Translations under genes and position numbers: made by a program
Notes under the pieces: model-generated
Databases searched by the model: none
What the model saw: the letters and a program-made list of their open reading frames with translations, nothing else
Told to the model about the DNA's origin: nothing
DNA from: Ehretia macrophylla
Taxonomy: Eukaryota > Streptophyta > Magnoliopsida > Boraginales > Ehretiaceae
Length of the DNA stretch: 64,000 bases
Direction: 5' to 3'
Assembly (NCBI GenBank): GCA_037974665.1
Contig: CM075773.1
Span: 32,560,853-32,624,852 of the forward strand
Shown: positions 58,672-64,000 of the stretch, one piece after another
Numbering within the stretch: position 1 is the stretch's first letter
Layout: each line of letters starts with the position of its first letter

Positions 58672-60180
58672 ATTTGGATTAAACACCGTTGAAGGAGAAT
58701 ATGTGTTCTAAAAGATACCTGGAATAATAATCCTTAAATCAAAGAAACTCTAATACTTTAATTTATTCTAAATCGAAGAAACTCTAGTACTTTAATTTAT
58801 TATGTTTGCAGGAAATAAATCAAATAGTGTGGATTGGTTAAGGGGGGCAAAACTTAATGTTTCTTTAAATTGATTAATTAAAGATTATCATTTCTTTGTT
58901 ACTCACTTGATTAGTATTATGATCTAAGCTATCTAAAATTAAAGATTGACGACTTTCAAGGATACACAAGTCAACTTTTGCATTGCATGTTAATTAGCAT
59001 CTGACAAGAAGATGCATGTCACCATAATACTAGTAACAATTTCCCTTGAACTTGAGGAACAAATTTAACGTTTTCAACATTTATTTTTAATGCGTGAATC
59101 CCGCACATTATTAAAATTCATCTCAATAGAAATAGAGTTAAAAACGTCAAACCTTTTCAAGTATGTCCTGAACTTGAAGGTCAATCACGAATCATCGTGG
59201 TACTTCATGGGCAGACAGTGTTTGTGTGCAGGACCTCACGTGTGGATCACAGGGATCGGTGAACATCGTCCGTTGGATCTTCTGATCATGGCAAAGAAGA
59301 GTTAAGAGTTAGGACCGCTTCTATAGGCTTTCTTTTATAGACATGTGGTTTCCACACACCAACGAACAAATGACTCGCGTTAGCCTACTATACCCAATCA
59401 ACTTGGTATTTTTATTTTTTATTTTGTGATGAGGAACGTAATCCAAGAAGAATCATGCTAGATCGACTCTAAAATTATTAATTTTGTGATATAGTGACAC
59501 ATTTTAATTCATGATCAAAGTCAATTAAGTGTGACCAACCAATTTTTTTTTATGAAAAACATAAGTTTGAAATGAGATATTGATCACAACAAATTGTTAT
59601 CGGATCGGATCACGTCATGCAACCCTTGAGCGCAGTCTAGTAATGTATTAAGAGCATGCTTTGTGATGTTCCATGTTGTTGTGAGTTATGTTTTTAAAAG
59701 GAATTGGTGCAGTTCCTCCTATACCCTAAAATTCTATCCTTCCCAAATTGGGATCAAATTGAGGGAGAGAAAAACCATTTCTAATGTAATGACTATTTTT
59801 CCCTTAATTCTTTCTTATCTTAATTGCAAGTCTACCAAACAATTCCAATCTATAGAAGGTAAATTAAAAAGGATATAAATATCAATTTGTACATAAAATT
59901 TATTTCTTCATTCTATTTTCTATCTAATATTCGAAAGAAAGAAAATTCATAATCATTTATGATTATTTAATTCCTTTATAAAATTTTCTAATCGAAACAA
60001 GGTGACAACCGTTGCTTCTCATTTCCTTTATGATTCTATCCTTTCCTTTCCTTGATTAAATTGCCCCCCTTGAATCCAAACAAAGGTGTAAGAGCTATAC
60101 CGTGTGGCAAGGCAGCACCATGAGAATTTGACTCTTCGTATTTAAAAATTACTCCTCTTTCACTCTCAATTCTCACCCTT

Positions 60181-60210
60181 ATGACAAAAAAAAAAAAAAG
60201 AAAGAAAAAA
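60181..60210 (+). mobile_element. Tail-only insertion with about 10-bp direct repeats
   Basis: ATGAC plus an A-rich run (with GAAAG inside) lies between TCTCACCCTT (60171-60180) and TCTCATCCTT (60211-60220), 9 of 10 identical. Confidence 0.45.
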
Positions 60211-60883
60211 TCTCATCCTTGACCACTCCTATGGAAAATAAAGAAAAAAAAACTATTTAGTATTAGTATTTTGTATCAATGTTAAGTTGTTTCCCTTGAT
60301 AAGGTTCATGAATATGAGGTGGATTTTTATTATATGATGAGGCAAGATCACCTCTTTCATGGCATGGCATGATATTTTATGGACCATAATCATTTATAGT
60401 TCACACTTTTGGCTCGGAGAGTCTATGGTCTTATTCTCAACTTAGTATTTTATTTTCACGGTGGTTGCTTCATCCCTTTTTAACCCTACTCATGTGCCAT
60501 GACCATATTATGATGCTTCAAGCTTTATTTTAAACTTAATTTGTTACTCTAACATTACCAATGAATCATTGCCATAAGAGAAATGACTTTTCAATCTCAT
60601 AGCAAATATTATTTAATCTTTAACTAACTTAGAGTATGCAAGTATTATGTTGCATCCCTATAACATGAAGTTTACAGTCTTGGATTGAATTTAGTGTGCT
60701 CATGCCATTATCGGAAAAAAAAAAAAATCTCTTTTCAAGAAGCAGCTTTAGGTCATAAAAAGTCTTGTTCCGGGGACAAACAAGATTATTATGCTTTATA
60801 AAGTAAACGATCTTTTGTTCAGTATCTTCTCACATAAAGCTCTAAAACTAAAAGGCCTCTCATGGGTGAAATTGTCATGCAAT

Positions 60884-61064
60884 CAGGGGAGTCAGGAATT
60901 TGACATTGAGGGGACTAAGATTCAAATAAAAAGATCGATGACAAGAAAAAAAAAAAATAAGAGGGATCGATAACTTTTTTTTAACGATATTACATAAATT
61001 TTTTTTTTTTTTTTTAAATATTGGGGAACTGTGGCCCCCGCTAGCCACCCTCAGCTCCACCCTG
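60884..61064. mobile_element. hAT-type MITE, 181 bp
   Basis: The 8-bp target duplication CATGCAAT is perfect (60876-60883 and 61065-61072), the size made by hAT transposases. Ends are CAGGGGAGTCAGG and, on the minus strand, CAGGGTGGAGCTGAGG, related to the ends of 2980-3456. No coding sequence. Confidence 0.8.
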
Positions 61065-62398
61065 CATGCAATTCCATTCTTTGTCTCGAGAAAAGTATAC
61101 AAAAGAAGATTAGACAAGAACAATACAAATATCAGCGAACAGAATAATACTTCAGAGAAAACCTCTCGCCTTGACTTCTAATTTGTTTTTGCTGTGTCAC
61201 ATGTTACTGAGCTGGACAAGGAACCAGAGAGGCACAACTTATTTTGAGCGGTGTAACAATCAAAACGACTACAATAATGTTGTTTCGAAATAATATGAAA
61301 GACTGAAAAAGCACGTATACTCTTTCAGGAAAAATAAGTTTTGCCTCGACGATAATCGAATGCGATGTGGTGTAAGAAGGGAGTAATTTTTTTCTGCCTT
61401 AGCTTGTTCAAATGATTTGATTGAGTACGAGTATTGTTTAATATCACCTCTTATTTATTATTTATTTATGATTAATTATAGAGTTATTTTGATTAATGAT
61501 TTGTCTACTTTAGGTATCATAGACTCTAATTAATTAGTAACATGGTTTTGACTAACTTTTTTTTTTTTCATTTATTTAAAAGTGATCTAATAATATTATT
61601 GACGAAAATTAATCTCGCGACTTTGTTCTAAGCATAGCACAAAGGCCTTTTGACCAAAGACCTCGTGGTGGTTTTGACCAACTTTGAGGACGCACGTTTG
61701 CGAACTTTTCTTGCATGAGATAGCTCACTTTTGTCTATGGTAGGCATCATGATGTATGTTGCTATTTATTTATTAAATTCTTAAGAAACTTTGACTGACG
61801 CATAGCCTTATAATTGCATTGACTTTCAGTTGTTGACTTCTCTACCATATAAGCATGGGTTTAACAATATTCTACGATCTTGTAACGAAACCCTCGGCAA
61901 TTAAGGAGAAACTTCGGGTTAATTAGAATCATGATGCCCTTTAAGCATAATGGGAAACTTTTTCTTTATTCCTTTTCCTTCCACTTCCGGGTAGGGTTAA
62001 TTTGTAATTTCATTAGGAACAGGTTTATTCTTCAGATTGTAGGATGTAGTTTTCATTGATCGACAAAATATTTTAAAATATTCTTAATTTTTTAGTCATC
62101 AAAATTATTTTACTCTCACTTAATTTCACATCTATATTAATTTTGATTTTCAGATTGTAGTCAGTTTCTATTGATTAAATATTTTAAATTTGTCATTGAA
62201 TTTGAACAATATCGGAGCATAGTCATTTTTGACTTCTTTTTTGTCTTTCTTGCAAATATAACTAAATAAAATCTTAAATGAATAAGACTGATCTGATCAT
62301 TAATACTATTTTATTTTCTGTAAAATTAATGGTTTCCTTACTTTTAGATTTATTAATTGACATTTTACTCCCCATGTGACCATAGCAATTTATTCATG

Positions 62399-62407
62399 TA
62401 TAAATAG
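62399..62407 (+). promoter_or_regulatory. TATA box of the propeptide-like inhibitor gene
   Basis: TATAAATAG, 73 bp before the ATG at 62472, which leaves a leader of about 40 bases. Confidence 0.65.
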
Positions 62408-62471
62408 CACCCCGCAAGTGTACCTAATACCAATTATACATCTTCCACAAGTAAAGCAAAAGGAGTGAAAA

Positions 62472-63088
62472 ATGGAAAGTACAAAAAGTGAGCGTTACTT
62501 TGTTTTCATGGACTATGATCCAGAATATGAGCGCCTTCAATCAAACAGGTTTAATTTATACTACCCTGCAACCTTAAAGATATCTTGAGCATCAATGTCT
62601 TCTATTTATATATGTTCTTCTTTACAATATACAATATGATCCCAGAACAAAGAAGGGAGCACAAGAGCTTGATTTGTACTTGAGCAAGAAGCATGACGAC
62701 TTGTTGGCTAGCATTCTCGAGCCTGGCAGCTACAACAAGAGATTATCTCTGGTTATTGTCGACGGTTTCGCAGTAGAGATCACTGATGATCAGGTAATCT
62801 TCCTCACAATTTATGTATGATATAGCTTTTCTGTAGGCCGGGGGTTATACTCTCTTGTAAGATATACGAGAGGTCGATATATATGCTGCCCTTTAGAATT
62901 TGTCATTGACTAGTATATTTTTGCTTACTTAATAAATAAATAAAAACACTCATATGTATAGAACTACATTATGTTTCTTTAGGTAATTATTATCTAATCA
63001 AAGCTATTACGTTCATGAATTTAAGGCCAATGTGCTTAGATCTGCCAAGGAAGTTAGGCTTGTGGAGAAAAATCAAGAGCTTGCTTAA
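62472..63088 (+). CDS. Free-standing subtilase propeptide-like inhibitor (I9 domain)
   Basis: Exons 62472-62548, 62646-62793 and 63026-63088 join at GT-AG sites to 95 residues with a stop at 63086-63088. The whole protein is one inhibitor I9 domain, the propeptide fold of plant subtilases: ERYFVFMDYDPEYE first strand, KKHDDLLASILEPGSYNKRL helix and loop, VIVDGFAVEITDDQ strand, then ANVLRSAKEVRLVEKNQELA. No signal peptide and no catalytic domain follow; the next kilobase has no Asp/His/Ser subtilase motifs. In Arabidopsis a single-domain relative (SPI-1) inhibits subtilases tightly, so an intracellular or unconventional inhibitor role is likely, but inferred. The last intron acceptor (TGAATTTAAG) is weak in pyrimidines, so a different final exon cannot be fully excluded. 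Confidence 0.85.
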
Positions 63089-64000
63089 TCCCTGAAGAAA
63101 TGGTGGTGGATAATATTGTTAGGTAGGTGAGTCCCAGAGCTCGTATTGACGGGAAGGTTTGGCACTGTTTGTATTTCATCGTACATTAATGTAAACCCTA
63201 GTAAATTATTAAGAAAATTGTATCAGAAATGCCTCCCTTGATGCCAGCACAAATGCATCATGTTTTTAGCTTACTGTCTAATTTTTTTCCCTAGATATTT
63301 TGTTTTCTTCCTAACCACCTCTACATCATCTACCACTTTGTATGTATGTCACCGTTTGAAAGTCGAGACATAAAATGTAGATCATGTAGTGACATTGGCA
63401 GATCTTTTTATTTTATTTTATTTTATTTTTATTCACTACCACCTTGATGATGTACTGAAAGTTCCAAATTTTATTTAAAAAAGAAAAAGAAAAGAAAAGA
63501 AGAAGAATGATACAATTAATGAAAGCATGGGGAAGACAATGAGTTTCCTAATTAACAAATGGAAATAATGGTTGCCATTGCATTTACTCTAGTGGTATGA
63601 TTCTCATTTTGGGTGTGAGAGATCTCAAAATCAATTTTTAGAATGTGCAATATTTTTTAAAAGTGATGTAAAATTCAATTAGATCTCGCTTTAAATAAAC
63701 ACACAAAAAAAAAAAAAAATGGAAATGGTTTGATTTCTCTTCATCATTGTGTATGATGAGGCCTCAGCCCAATGACCTAGACATGAATGTACTGGTGTTG
63801 AGCACCGCTACGTACGTGATACTTTCGTCCCTTCACATATTTCTATACAATAGTATTTTTACAATATACATAAAGAGATTTGAATTCAATGGATGAATTC
63901 TAACCAAATAAACGATAGCTGAAAAGTGAAGGGTAACACAAAGGATCGATTACCCTTTTAAAGATATTTAATTACACGAGAACACGACCTATACCTTCCA
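63089..64000. other. 3' region of the inhibitor gene and spacer
   Basis: Contains likely 3' untranslated sequence, a TTTTATTTTA-type stretch near 63406-63430 and a SINE-like patch near 63592-63670 whose order of blocks resembles 29826-29895. No further gene before the window ends. Confidence 0.45.

Larger units (their letters stand above)
56700..62390. other. Gene-free AT-rich spacer
   Basis: No recognisable gene. The retroposon at 58448, a tail-only insertion at 60181 and the hAT MITE at 60884 are listed separately. At 60063-60085 there is a single CCCCTTGAATCCAAACAAAG end like the TIRs at 47605-48417, but no partner end was found, so it is a fragment. Confidence 0.45.

Noticed and set aside
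1..64000. tRNA or rRNA genes, CRISPR arrays
   Set aside because: Only SINE-type A and B boxes without a foldable full tRNA were seen; no regular spaced repeats of CRISPR type exist.

Overview
This is a plant nuclear window, most likely a eudicot. The sequence is AT-rich. Genes are split by GT-AG introns, intergenic spacers are long and full of A/T runs and (TA)n microsatellites, and transposable elements of several classes are present (Tat-type Ty3 element, LINE/SINE copies, hAT and Harbinger-like MITEs). Gene families are plant-specific: PYL abscisic-acid receptor, A-6 type AP2/ERF factor, plant GH28 clade. I could not fix the species from sequence alone. I found no prokaryotic, organellar or viral segment and no CRISPR array.

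Layout. 1-6 kb: gene-free DNA with a hAT-type MITE (2980-3456). 6.07-15.80 kb: one old, complete-length Ty3 LTR retrotransposon of Tat type on the minus strand. It has two ~478-bp LTRs, gag-protease-RT-RNase H-integrase in broken frames, and an antisense accessory gene (plus strand) with its own TATA box near the 3' LTR. 16.9-17.7 kb: a tRNA-derived SINE with a solo LTR inside it. 18-24 kb: gene-free, with LINE and SINE insertions and a promoter-like G-box cluster without a recognisable gene. 24.2-27.6 kb: a four-exon minus-strand gene for a type I membrane protein. 28-37.7 kb: gene-free, with a long near-perfect hairpin. 38.07-38.94 kb: an intronless ERF/DREB A-6 transcription factor. 42.1-43.9 kb: a three-exon PYL8/PYL9-like abscisic-acid receptor. 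44.6-48.4 kb: C-rich repeats and three TIR elements. 49.2-53.6 kb: a GH28 polygalacturonase. 54.2-54.9 kb: a secreted histidine-rich protein gene on the minus strand. 62.5-63.1 kb: a small three-exon gene for a free-standing subtilase-propeptide-like inhibitor (I9 fold).

The genes are ordinary single plant loci, not a cluster; no shared pathway is evident, although the ABA receptor and the ERF factor both belong to stress-response families. The most unusual structure is genome-dynamic: at least nine places carry very short insertions (about 15-30 bp), most of them a TTGACC/TTGACA-like motif plus an A-run, each between direct repeats of about 9-15 bp. The motif resembles the 3' end of two longer LINE-like insertions in the same window, which suggests extreme 5' truncation of LINE-mediated insertions. 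All coordinates of splice sites were derived by eye from frame continuity and consensus splice signals.
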